This document shows positions 1 to 6,939 of a stretch of 14,689 bases of DNA, piece after piece (positions within the stretch are counted from its first letter, which is position 1; every line of letters starts with the position of its first letter). The DNA is from Atopobiaceae bacterium (GTDB taxonomy: Bacteria > Actinomycetota > Coriobacteriia > Coriobacteriales > Atopobiaceae): NCBI GenBank assembly GCA_017510875.1, contig JAFWLX010000082.1:1-14689 (forward strand), given 5' to 3'. The notes under the pieces were generated by a model. The model saw nothing but the letters and a program-made list of their open reading frames with translations. It did not search any database and was not told the DNA's origin. A program made the translations under genes and the position numbers.

Positions 1-169
1 ACCTGTCGGGACTCCGCCTTCGGCTCACGCTCCGCCCTTACGGCGCGGCAGCTGCGGACTTTTGTACGAACCCTTCGGGTCTTGACATGCCACTGGCATG
101 TCAAGCAGACAGTCCTCGCAAAAGCGCCGCGCCGACGGGCGGAGCAGCCTCAGAGTCGTCCCGACAGGT
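1..169. repeat. Nested palindromic element (MITE-like or large structured hairpin)
   Basis: The two ends are exact reverse complements: ACCTGTCGGGAC at 1-12 and GTCCCGACAGGT at 158-169. Further inward, 30-37 pairs with 137-144, 41-49 (CGGCGCGGC) with 126-134, and 59-64 (CTTTTG) with 119-124. The tip is a perfect 12-bp stem, 81-92 with 94-105, around a single C. Small local hairpins also occur (GCC-TTC-GGC at 16-24, ACCC-TTC-GGGT at 70-80). The ordered nesting means that the whole segment can fold as one long hairpin. It lies just downstream of idi, so it may terminate the minus-strand operon. It could instead be a small non-autonomous mobile or REP-like repeat. Because it starts exactly at base 1, it may extend to the left of the window. 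Confidence 0.6.
81..105. repeat. Perfect 12-bp inverted repeat with 1-nt centre
   Basis: CTTGACATGCCA at 81-92 and TGGCATGTCAAG at 94-105 are exact reverse complements around a single C at 93. This is the apex of the larger palindromic element. On its own it would also suit a dimeric DNA-binding protein, because a one-base spacer is too short for an unstrained RNA loop. Its role is not known from the sequence. Confidence 0.7.
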
Positions 170-200
170 TCCGCCCTAGGTTGGCGCAAGCTGAGATTGA

Positions 201-782
201 TTACCGAGTACCCGTCCCGCGTTGCGCAGCCATGGCGATAGAGAGCACCATGGGAGCCCAGGCGGCAAACTTATCTGGTTGGTCAGCAATCTCTTGGGCC
301 AGCTCGTCGATACCTACCCAGCGTACGGCACTCACCTCCGATGGGCATGGGCTTACCTCGCCCACACAGGTTCCCAAAAGCACGTGGTCATACTCGTACT
401 CGCAGAGGTTGTTATCAAACACCGCACGATAGGCAAACGATCCCAGCTCCTGTAGGTCTGCGACCTCACACCCCAGCTCTTCGTAAACACGCCTGTGGGC
501 AGCCTCCAGCAGCTCCTCGCCAGATCGCGGATGCGAGCAGCACGAGTTGGCCCACAGGCCCGCCGAGTGATACTTGCAGGCCGCGCGTTGAGACAGCAAC
601 AGCTGTTGCCCGTCTTTGCCATCGCGTGTGAGAACCACCGAGAACGCCCGATGCAGCAAGCCATCCACATGCGCGCGCAGCTTGGTGGCAGAGCCAATAG
701 GCCTGTCAAGCCCATCGACCAGTATCAGGAGGTCATCACAAGCCGGATCGTCCTTCATGGATACCAGATCGATCTCACGCAT
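201..782 (-). CDS. idi: Isopentenyl-diphosphate delta-isomerase, type 1 (Nudix fold)
   Basis: This enzyme interconverts isopentenyl and dimethylallyl diphosphate, the two C5 units of isoprenoid synthesis, and acts in the cytosol. The 193-residue product fits the type 1 family length of about 180. Visible motifs are LLILVDGLDRPIG near residues 18-30, metal-ligand histidines H38 and H44, the active-site segment NSCCSHP with catalytic C82 and H84, and a Nudix-like stretch GEELLEAAHRRVYEELG at 88-104. The acidic pair E128 and E130 (CEYE) and W175 are also present. The frame stays open up to 953, but ATG at 782 is preferred: it has GGAG nine bases upstream, while the longer version would run far into the ABC gene. 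The ORF overlaps the 3' end of the upstream ABC gene by eight bases, which suggests translational coupling. Family assignment is firm; a link to the exporter is only inferred from position. Confidence 0.93.
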   Translation of the reverse strand: MREIDLVSMKDDPACDDLLILVDGLDRPIGSATKLRAHVDGLLHRAFSVVLTRDGKDGQQLLLSQRAACKYHSAGLWANSCCSHPRSGEELLEAAHRRVYEELGCEVADLQELGSFAYRAVFDNNLCEYEYDHVLLGTCVGEVSPCPSEVSAVRWVGIDELAQEIADQPDKFAAWAPMVLSIAMAAQRGTGTR

Positions 783-2988
783 CCTGGTCTTCTCCACCCT
801 CGTTTCCCTCCTCGAGTCTCTGGCGGTCAACCAGCTTGGCAAAGAGGCCCCCTTTGGCAATGAGCTCCTCGTAGGTTCCCTCTTCGGCAATCTTGCCACC
901 GTCAACCACCAGAATGCGGTCGCAGTGACGCACGGTCGAGAGACGGTGCGCAATCACCAGACGGGTGCAGTTCAGCTTTTCAAGCGAGTCGGAGACATGC
1001 CTCTGCGTCTTGTTGTCAAGCGCGCTTGTAGCCTCGTCAAACATCAGAATCTTATGCTTGCCACACACGGCGCGCGCAATCATCAGTCGCTGGCGCTGAC
1101 CACCCGACATGCTTCCGCCGCCTTCGGTCACCAGCGTCCTCATGCCCATGGGCATCTTGCGGATATCGTCTGCAATGTCCGCAATCTTAGCAGCTGCCCA
1201 TGCGTCATCTTCTGTTGCAGACGGTGTCGAGATGGTGATGTTGGACATGATGTCGCCCAAAAAGAGCTTGCCATCCTGCATGACCGTGCCAATCTGCTGT
1301 CGCAGAGAGCGCAGGTTGACCTTGCTCACATCGTGAGAGCCATAGAGGATGGTCCCACGCGCAGGCACCTCAAAGCCCAAAAGCAGGCGCATTATGGTGG
1401 ACTTTCCGCATTCCGACTTTCCCACAATCGCCACGTACTCGCCGCTACGAATCTTAAACGAGAGGTCCTGAACCACATAGGGAGCGTTTTCGTTGTACCT
1501 AAACGACACGCCCGAGACCTCAATCTCGCCGGTGAGAGACGACACGGAGGGCCTGTCGTCAGAAGTCTCGGGCTCGGTCTCTAAGAGAGGCTTAATCATC
1601 TCGGCCATGGGGCGGATCTTGACCAGCTCGCCTGCACCCGCAGCAAAGGCCATAAGCGCACCCGTGATCTGGCCATACGACACATTAAAGGCCATGAATC
1701 TGTCGTAGCTTACGTGCGTGCTACCCGCAAGATAGAAGATGAGCACGTTGCCAAAAGTGCCCACAAGCGCCACCAAGGCCGGCAGCGCCTGCAGCAGCGG
1801 TGGCCGGTTATATGTGCTTCGGGCGTACCTTGCATACCCATACGCCCACTTTGCCAGGGCACGGTCTTCGGCACCGGCCAGCTTGATCTTCCGGATTCCA
1901 TTAAGGAGCGCGGTCACTATGCCCGACACCTTGGCATTCTCGGTGAGCGAGGCTTCCTCATAGCTCATGGTGATCCTTGTGACAACAACGGTGAGCACTG
2001 CTTGGCACAACACCACCAGCAGGGCGGGAAGCGCAAGCGCAGGCGCAAAGAACGCAATCTGGAACACATAGGTAAGCGAGAGAAGCGACGTAAGGCTCGT
2101 ACCCAAAAACAGCGAGACAAACTGCATGGACAGCGCACTTATGTTAGACATGCGCATGGCCAGCTCGCCCGATTCGTACTCCTTGAAAAACGATGACGGC
2201 AGGGACAAAAGACGCGAGAATGCCGCAGCTGCCACAGTGACGTCAAGCTTGGTTGACACCCGTGCCATTATCAGGTTGCGCCACACATTGATGAGCGCGG
2301 AAGAAACCGTGACCCCTACCAGCAGCGCGGCTATAGGCGCAATAAGCCCCACGCGTCCCGAGGGAACAACCACACCATAGGCCACCCGGTTTGCCCAAGG
2401 CGGCAAAAAGCCAATGAGCGTGGCGGCAAGGGCGGCATACAACACCAGCAGGTAGTCGTCACGGCTAAACACACGCATGACAAACGCATAGAAGTCGCGC
2501 ATCGTAAGCTTTTGCGCCGGAAGCGGCTTATAGAAAAGCACCGCCTCGGGATTGATGTGCGGAGCAACCTTGGCGCTCACACGCACCCTACGCCCGCTGC
2601 CCGGCTCAATGTAGCAGTAGCCACGCAGCCCACTGGGAAGAAGAGCCACCATCTCACCCGTATCAAGGCTCCCCAGAAGTGCCCCAAACGCCTGTTTATA
2701 CCAGTCTTCGTCCAAGTGCACCTTGCGATACATGGTGCCCGAGGGCCGACAAAGCCAATCAATCCACTCGTCCACATCGTCAACGCCTTCGGGTACCTTG
2801 CCAGGCTCGACGCCGTTGTACCTAAGGCATGTCTTTACGGCACCATCCGCCTGCTCAAGGTCATCCACAAAAAAGAGGGGCGCGCTCTCGGTGTTGCTTA
2901 TGCTTGCTGCAAGCTCGGCAAAGGCACGCTCGGTCATCTCCTCGTCAAGCCGTGCACGTGTATGTATCTGGGGCTCAAGCCACGTCAT
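775..2988 (-). CDS. NHLM-type bacteriocin exporter, ABC transporter ATP-binding/permease (second subunit)
   Basis: This 737-residue protein is a half-size ABC exporter. About 165 N-terminal residues form a soluble domain I cannot assign to any peptidase. A membrane domain follows at about residues 178-455, then a nucleotide-binding domain: Walker A GKSECGKST at 523-531, Q571, signature MSGGQ at 627-631, Walker B ILMFDE at 647-652, and switch H681 in IAHRLST. A long N-terminal extension without C39 motifs is characteristic of the second ABC protein of NHLM (nitrile-hydratase-leader microcin) systems, which probably pairs with the peptidase-bearing half encoded just upstream. Only one base separates the two genes. 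One oddity is Glu at the fourth Walker A position, where Gly is usual. The C-terminal tail is acidic (EEGNEGGEDQDA). Exporter identity is secure; the NHLM subtype is inferred from architecture and neighbours. Confidence 0.87.
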   Translation of the reverse strand: MTWLEPQIHTRARLDEEMTERAFAELAASISNTESAPLFFVDDLEQADGAVKTCLRYNGVEPGKVPEGVDDVDEWIDWLCRPSGTMYRKVHLDEDWYKQAFGALLGSLDTGEMVALLPSGLRGYCYIEPGSGRRVRVSAKVAPHINPEAVLFYKPLPAQKLTMRDFYAFVMRVFSRDDYLLVLYAALAATLIGFLPPWANRVAYGVVVPSGRVGLIAPIAALLVGVTVSSALINVWRNLIMARVSTKLDVTVAAAAFSRLLSLPSSFFKEYESGELAMRMSNISALSMQFVSLFLGTSLTSLLSLTYVFQIAFFAPALALPALLVVLCQAVLTVVVTRITMSYEEASLTENAKVSGIVTALLNGIRKIKLAGAEDRALAKWAYGYARYARSTYNRPPLLQALPALVALVGTFGNVLIFYLAGSTHVSYDRFMAFNVSYGQITGALMAFAAGAGELVKIRPMAEMIKPLLETEPETSDDRPSVSSLTGEIEVSGVSFRYNENAPYVVQDLSFKIRSGEYVAIVGKSECGKSTIMRLLLGFEVPARGTILYGSHDVSKVNLRSLRQQIGTVMQDGKLFLGDIMSNITISTPSATEDDAWAAAKIADIADDIRKMPMGMRTLVTEGGGSMSGGQRQRLMIARAVCGKHKILMFDEATSALDNKTQRHVSDSLEKLNCTRLVIAHRLSTVRHCDRILVVDGGKIAEEGTYEELIAKGGLFAKLVDRQRLEEGNEGGEDQDA

Positions 2989-2989
2989 G

Positions 2990-5161
2990 CTAGTCGCTCC
3001 TCACCAGATCGGCATAGGCGCCGTTTGCGTCCAACAGCTTTTCGTGAGTGCCCCGCTCGACCACCTTGCCGTCTTCGAGCACAATGATCTCGTCGCAATC
3101 GCGAATGGTAGAGAGCCGATGGGCAATCACGATGCAAGTAATGCCCCTATCGCGAATGTGTTGCATCACCTCAACCTCGGTCCGAGCGTCAAGGGCGCTT
3201 GTGGCTTCATCAAGAATGATGATGGTGGGGTCTTGCGCCAGCACGCGCGCGATCTCAAGGCGCTGCAGCTGCCCCCCACTATAGTTGCTCCCGCCCGGAA
3301 GAATGCGAGAAGAGTAGCCACCCTCGCGCGATGCCACAAGATCGTGGATATCGGCATCGCGGCAGGCCAGAATGACCTCGTAGTCCTCGATAGACTGATC
3401 CCAAAGCTTTACGTTGTTGGCAACCGTGTCATCAAAGGTGATGATGTCCTGATCGACCACGGCAAGCGAGCCGCGCAGGATGATGCGGGGCACCTTGTCA
3501 ATTGGTATGCCGTCAAAGGTGATGCTACCCGACCAAGGCGCATAGAGGCCACTTACAAGCTTGGCGATGGTCGACTTGCCGCTACCCGAGCCTCCCACTA
3601 GCGCCACCCACTGGCCTGGGCGTATGTGCATGTTAAAGCCCTCGATGAATGGCGGTTCGAGCGGTGAATAACCAAACGAGACGTCTTCGAGGTCAACCTG
3701 TCCGCTCAGCTTCTCACGGCCAGTCTTTTCTATGGCAACGCTGGCGGCCTGCTCGCTCTTGGGCTCCTCGGGAACGTCAACCTCGTATCGCATGACGTCT
3801 TCCACACGCTCCATCTGCGTCTGCATCTCTTGGACCGTCTGCCCCAAGCCAATGAGCTGGTTGACAGGAGACATGAGCGACGACAGGAAGCCCATAAAGG
3901 AAAGCAGCATGCCCGGCGTAAACTCTCCCTGCACAATAAGCCAGATACCCTGCGTGAGAACCACGATGTTAGTGAGCGCGGCAATGATCGTAGGAATGGC
4001 GCCAAGCCCCTTGTTGAGCTTGGTGGCCCGCACTTCCGCCTCGTTCACGTTGGCTTGGAAGCCCGCCCAACGGCCAAAGTAGCCATTCTCGGCACCCGCA
4101 ACCTTTATGGTCTCTATCATCTCGATGCCACCTACGGTTGTTGCATAGAGCTTGCCGCGATCCTGCGCCGTGGCGCGCGAGATGTTGACGCGCTTTCGAG
4201 AGATGTAATGCGCAAGAATCGTGTTGATCAGCACATTGAACAAGCCAACCAAGGTGAGCGGCACGCTGTAGCGAAGCATGACCACCAAATAGAGCACGAG
4301 CATGACCGCGTTGATGAGCACGGGCGCCAGCTGTCCTATAAGCGTAAACACGATCGTTTCGTTGGTGGACTGACGCTGCTGTAGATCGCCCACCGTACGC
4401 TGTTCGTAGAATCCCACCGGCAGGTGAAGAAGGTGCCGCATGAAGCGCGACGATGACACCACAGCAATCTTGCCCTGTATGCGCATCAGGTAGACAGCAT
4501 TCAAGATAGACACGATGCCACTGATCACAGCCAAAAGAAACATGAGCGCCACGAGTGGCAGCAGCCATTCGGGGTTCTTGTTCATGAGGATGCGATCCAT
4601 GAACACCCGGCCAAACGAGGTTGAGACGATAGCGAGAAGAGAAGTGATAGCCGCCGTTAGCATGACAAAAAGTATGGGACCCTCAAGCCCTTCAAGCCTA
4701 CTCAAAGCATAGCCCAACATGTTGGGCTTCTCGCCGCCCTTCTCGAAGGCATCGGTTGGCTCGAACACAAGCGTCACGCCGGTGAATGCAGACTCAAAGT
4801 CATCCATGGAAATCTTGACCTGGCCACGCCCAGGATCGTTGATGACGGCATATTTGCCTTTAAAGCCATCGAGCACCACAAAGTGATTGAAGTTCCAAAA
4901 CAGGATGCAGGGAAAGGGCGCCTTTTTCCTTAGGCCCTCTGTCGAGTAGGTAAAGCCCCGAGCGCTCAAGCCGTAGGAGCGAGCGGCCTTCATGATATTG
5001 ATGGCCTTGCTGCCGTCACGCGAGACGCCGCAATCGGCACGGATCTTCTCAAGTGGAACCCAGCGCCCGTAGTAGGCCAGGATCATGGTCAGGCACGCCG
5101 CCCCACATTCAAGATCTTCCATTTGCATGACCACGGGCACCTTGGCCACCTTGCGTGCCAT
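2990..5161 (-). CDS. NHLM-type bacteriocin exporter, C39 peptidase-ABC transporter
   Basis: This 723-residue membrane protein removes the leader of a peptide substrate and exports the peptide. The N-terminal C39 cysteine peptidase domain (about residues 8-135) shows Q13, catalytic C19 in ECGAACLTM, H93 in NFNHFVVL and D109 in INDP, so it appears catalytically intact. A membrane domain spans about residues 162-440. The nucleotide-binding domain has Walker A GGSGSGKST at 523-531, Q571, signature YSGGQ at 627-631, Walker B IIILDE at 647-652 and H681. All ATPase motifs are canonical, unlike the partner subunit. Its ATG overlaps the stop of the upstream HlyD-like gene by one base (TGATG), and the downstream ABC gene starts after one base, so the three are probably co-translated. 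C39 peptidases normally cleave after a Gly-Gly type leader end, but no substrate gene is visible here. Confidence 0.92.
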   Translation of the reverse strand: MARKVAKVPVVMQMEDLECGAACLTMILAYYGRWVPLEKIRADCGVSRDGSKAINIMKAARSYGLSARGFTYSTEGLRKKAPFPCILFWNFNHFVVLDGFKGKYAVINDPGRGQVKISMDDFESAFTGVTLVFEPTDAFEKGGEKPNMLGYALSRLEGLEGPILFVMLTAAITSLLAIVSTSFGRVFMDRILMNKNPEWLLPLVALMFLLAVISGIVSILNAVYLMRIQGKIAVVSSSRFMRHLLHLPVGFYEQRTVGDLQQRQSTNETIVFTLIGQLAPVLINAVMLVLYLVVMLRYSVPLTLVGLFNVLINTILAHYISRKRVNISRATAQDRGKLYATTVGGIEMIETIKVAGAENGYFGRWAGFQANVNEAEVRATKLNKGLGAIPTIIAALTNIVVLTQGIWLIVQGEFTPGMLLSFMGFLSSLMSPVNQLIGLGQTVQEMQTQMERVEDVMRYEVDVPEEPKSEQAASVAIEKTGREKLSGQVDLEDVSFGYSPLEPPFIEGFNMHIRPGQWVALVGGSGSGKSTIAKLVSGLYAPWSGSITFDGIPIDKVPRIILRGSLAVVDQDIITFDDTVANNVKLWDQSIEDYEVILACRDADIHDLVASREGGYSSRILPGGSNYSGGQLQRLEIARVLAQDPTIIILDEATSALDARTEVEVMQHIRDRGITCIVIAHRLSTIRDCDEIIVLEDGKVVERGTHEKLLDANGAYADLVRSD

Positions 5162-5667
5162 CAGCTTTTGCCTCCAAAGATCAGACTGATGGGCGCAATG
5201 CTCTCGGTGGTAATGCTGACGCTAAGCGGCAGGCTCTTGTCAAAGTCTACGCGGTCTCCCCCCAAATGCGCTATGTATGACCAGTTTTGGCTTCCTGCGG
5301 CATCAAGCATGAGCGCAGAGGTCAAGACCTCGTCAGTATTGGTATCCGAGCGGGCCTCGACCGAGGTGACATACAAGGTCTCGCCTGCCACAGTGGCAGG
5401 GTTCCCCACGCTCACCTTGGCAGCGTCAGAAGCTGAAAGAAAGCATACGACCTCGTTACCCGAGACAAAGCCCGTGGTCTCAACGGTAGTTGCCAACGTG
5501 CCAAACACAGCCCATGAAAAAAGGCCCGCCAGAAGTGCGATGCACGCGCCCAGCAGAATCCAGACGCTGGGGTTGGTCACCCGAACATAGCGGTCAAGAT
5601 CGTCAGGGCTTCTGAGTTTTTCCGAAGCCTTGCGATTGAATATGCTCCTTCCGGCTTCAGCCATCAT
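5161..5667 (-). CDS. Short HlyD-like bacteriocin secretion protein (membrane fusion subunit)
   Basis: About 168 residues, probably the accessory membrane subunit of the exporter. It opens with a basic cytoplasmic stretch (SIFNRKASEKLRSPDDLDRYVRVTNP), which resembles the start of NHLM-type HlyD proteins. One hydrophobic segment at about residues 34-55 follows, then an extracytoplasmic part rich in beta-type sequence (TTGFVSGNEVVCFLSASDAAKVSVGN), ending with IAPISLIFGGKS. Usual HlyD adaptors are roughly twice this length and carry a coiled coil. None is visible here, so it seems a minimal version. Two tandem ATGs lie at 5667 and 5664 behind GGAAGGG, and either could be used. It is the first gene of the minus-strand operon and overlaps the next by one base. 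The call rests on the N-terminal pattern and gene order and is weaker than those for the ABC genes. Confidence 0.72.
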   Translation of the reverse strand: MMAEAGRSIFNRKASEKLRSPDDLDRYVRVTNPSVWILLGACIALLAGLFSWAVFGTLATTVETTGFVSGNEVVCFLSASDAAKVSVGNPATVAGETLYVTSVEARSDTNTDEVLTSALMLDAAGSQNWSYIAHLGGDRVDFDKSLPLSVSITTESIAPISLIFGGKS

Positions 5668-5697
5668 GCATCCCTTCCACAATCACTATCGCTTGCC

Positions 5698-5753
5698 ATG
5701 ATAGCGCAGAGACCTCTCCCGCAGAACCGTGGAAGAAGTCTCTGCGCTATCAT
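5698..5753. repeat. 16-bp perfect inverted repeat, 24-nt spacer
   Basis: ATGATAGCGCAGAGAC at 5698-5713 is the exact reverse complement of 5738-5753. The stem can continue inward with single mismatches (5715-5717 with 5734-5736, 5719-5720 with 5731-5732). The right arm lies within the coding remnant of the HAD gene, while the left arm lies upstream of its truncated start and about 30 bases ahead of the HlyD-like gene on the minus strand. It could be a leader hairpin of the exporter operon, a terminator-like structure, or a scar of a fold-back rearrangement. Confidence 0.7.
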
Positions 5754-5977
5754 TGCGCGCGCTTGCCAAGCTGCTAGACATCGACATCGCCGACACCATA
5801 GGGTGTGGCGACTCCGCAAACGATATGGCCATGCTCGAGGCGGCCGGCGTAGGTGTGGTGGTATCTAACGCCACCCCCGACGCGGCAGCCATTGCTGACT
5901 ACTGCGCCAAGAGCAGCTGCGATGACGGCGTCTTTGCCGAGGTGCTTGAGAAGTTCATCGAACCCCAGCACAAGTAG
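5729..5977 (+). pseudogene. C-terminal remnant of a Cof-type HAD-family phosphatase
   Basis: The 82-residue frame matches only the last third of a Cof-like HAD hydrolase, a cytosolic phosphatase family usually about 270 residues long. The visible landmark is GCGDSANDMAMLEAAGVG, the GDxxND motif IV that binds magnesium, followed by a VVVSNATPDAAAIADYC segment and DDGVFAEVLEKFI, which is the usual family ending. The nucleophile motif DxDGT, motifs II and III and the cap domain are missing. The frame has a stop at 5702-5704 and begins with GTG lacking a ribosome binding site, so it is probably not translated. The break coincides with the inverted repeat. Identity as a HAD C-terminus is strong; pseudogene status is inferred from the missing parts. 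Confidence 0.8.
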
Positions 5978-6018
5978 CACCAAGCTAGACGCTCTTCCTT
6001 GCACAGGACTGAGCGGCA

Positions 6019-6053
6019 GCGGGTTGCTGGTCACAGGCAGGCCAGCAACCCGC
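6019..6053 (+). terminator. 12-bp GC-rich hairpin downstream of the HAD remnant
   Basis: GCGGGTTGCTGG at 6019-6030 pairs perfectly with CCAGCAACCCGC at 6042-6053 across an 11-nt loop. It lies 41 bases after the HAD stop and ahead of the suf promoter, as a terminator for the decayed gene would. No T-tract follows on either strand, so it may be only an insulating hairpin. Confidence 0.45.
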
Positions 6054-6088
6054 GGACAGGTCAAATGTATGGTCTTCGGTCCTCGCTC

Positions 6089-6118
6089 TTGCATCTGCAG
6101 GGGTCCTGTGGGTAAAAT
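6089..6118 (+). promoter_or_regulatory. Candidate sigma-A type promoter of the suf operon
   Basis: A -35-like TTGCAT at 6089-6094 and a -10-like TAAAAT at 6113-6118 are separated by 18 bases, about 50 bases ahead of the sufC start. This is the best promoter-like match between the HAD remnant and sufC. It is a pattern match only. Confidence 0.45.
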
Positions 6119-6142
6119 ACCGCCCTGTAAGTAGGAATTACC
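6111..6142 (+). promoter_or_regulatory. Possible operator overlapping the suf promoter
   Basis: GGTAAAATACC at 6111-6121 is a small perfect palindrome (GGTA-AAA-TACC) overlapping the -10 box. Just downstream is GTAAGTAGGAATTAC with inverted GTAA/TTAC ends. This placement would suit repression by the Rrf2 protein encoded at the end of the operon. I cannot match it to a published Rrf2 consensus, so the call is tentative. Confidence 0.25.
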
Positions 6143-6167
6143 AACAGCCAATCGAAGAGAGGCTATC

Positions 6168-6935
6168 GTGTCAGACCAGTTGCTAACTATTTCTGGGCTC
6201 TCGGCAGGAACCGAGGAGAAGCCCATCTTGCATGACATCAACCTTGCCGTGGGCGCAGGCGAGACCCACGTGCTCATGGGCCCAAACGGTGCCGGCAAAT
6301 CGACGTTAGGCCACGTTATCATGGGTGACCCCGCCTACCAGGTAAGCTCGGGCAGCATCTTCTTTGACGGTGCCGACGTCACCGACCTTGGCCCCGACAA
6401 GCGCTCGCTGGCTGGCATCTTCCTCTCGTATCAGGCGCCGGTAGAAGTCCCCGGAGTTCCCCTGTACAGCTTCTTGCGCACCATCTGCCAGATGCGTCCA
6501 GAGCTCAAGACCACAGCTCGCAAGTTCCGCGAGCGCGTGGGCAAGATTGCCGACCAGCTTGACATTGACCAGAACTTCCTCACCCGCGAGCTCAACGTTG
6601 GCTTCTCGGGTGGCGAGAAGAAGAAGATCGAGATGCTGCAGCTGTTGCTGCTTCGTCCCAAGCTGGCCATCCTCGACGAGACCGACTCGGGCCTTGACGT
6701 AGATGCCCTCTCCATCGTAAGCCGCGGCATAGAGGCCTATCGCAAGGAGTGCGATGGTGCCCTGCTCATGATTACGCACAACACGCGCATCCTCGAGCGC
6801 CTAAACGTTGACCGTACGCACGTGATGGTGCACGGACACCTGGTGGCCGAGGGTCCTGCCAGCCTCATCGATGACATTGACGCCAACGGGTTTGCTCGCT
6901 TTGAGCAGGCGCTGGCACAGAATGACGAGGCGTAG
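6168..6935 (+). CDS. sufC: Fe-S cluster assembly ATPase SufC
   Basis: SufC is the soluble ABC-type ATPase that drives the SufBCD scaffold during iron-sulfur cluster assembly. The 255-residue protein has no membrane segment. It shows Walker A GPNGAGKST at 38-46, Q89 in SYQAP, the SufC-type signature FSGGEKKKIEMLQ starting at 146, Walker B LAILDE at 166-171 followed by TDSGLDVDAL, and H204. The start is GTG at 6168, placed five bases after AGAGAGG. It is the first gene of the operon, and a 4-base gap leads to sufB. Length and motifs are typical, with no sign of damage. Confidence 0.96.
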   Translation: MSDQLLTISGLSAGTEEKPILHDINLAVGAGETHVLMGPNGAGKSTLGHVIMGDPAYQVSSGSIFFDGADVTDLGPDKRSLAGIFLSYQAPVEVPGVPLYSFLRTICQMRPELKTTARKFRERVGKIADQLDIDQNFLTRELNVGFSGGEKKKIEMLQLLLLRPKLAILDETDSGLDVDALSIVSRGIEAYRKECDGALLMITHNTRILERLNVDRTHVMVHGHLVAEGPASLIDDIDANGFARFEQALAQNDEA

Positions 6936-6939
6936 GGCC

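Noticed and set aside
82..104. TTGACA boxes in both orientations as possible -35 elements
   Set aside because: They are part of the perfect palindrome, and no -10-like sequence lies at the proper distance on either strand.
82..432. Plus-strand frame from the palindrome into idi
   Set aside because: It starts within the inverted repeat, runs antisense to idi and has no domain.
783..953. Longer N-terminus for idi starting at 953
   Set aside because: It would overlap the ABC gene by about 180 bases, adds sequence unlike the family, and ATG 782 has a good ribosome site.
616..1584. Long plus-strand open frame opposite the ABC gene
   Set aside because: It is antisense to a gene with full ABC motifs, shows no family motif, and is an expected shadow in GC-rich sequence.
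2723..3601. Long plus-strand open frame spanning the junction of the two ABC genes
   Set aside because: It crosses the boundary of two well-supported genes on the other strand and has no recognisable domain.
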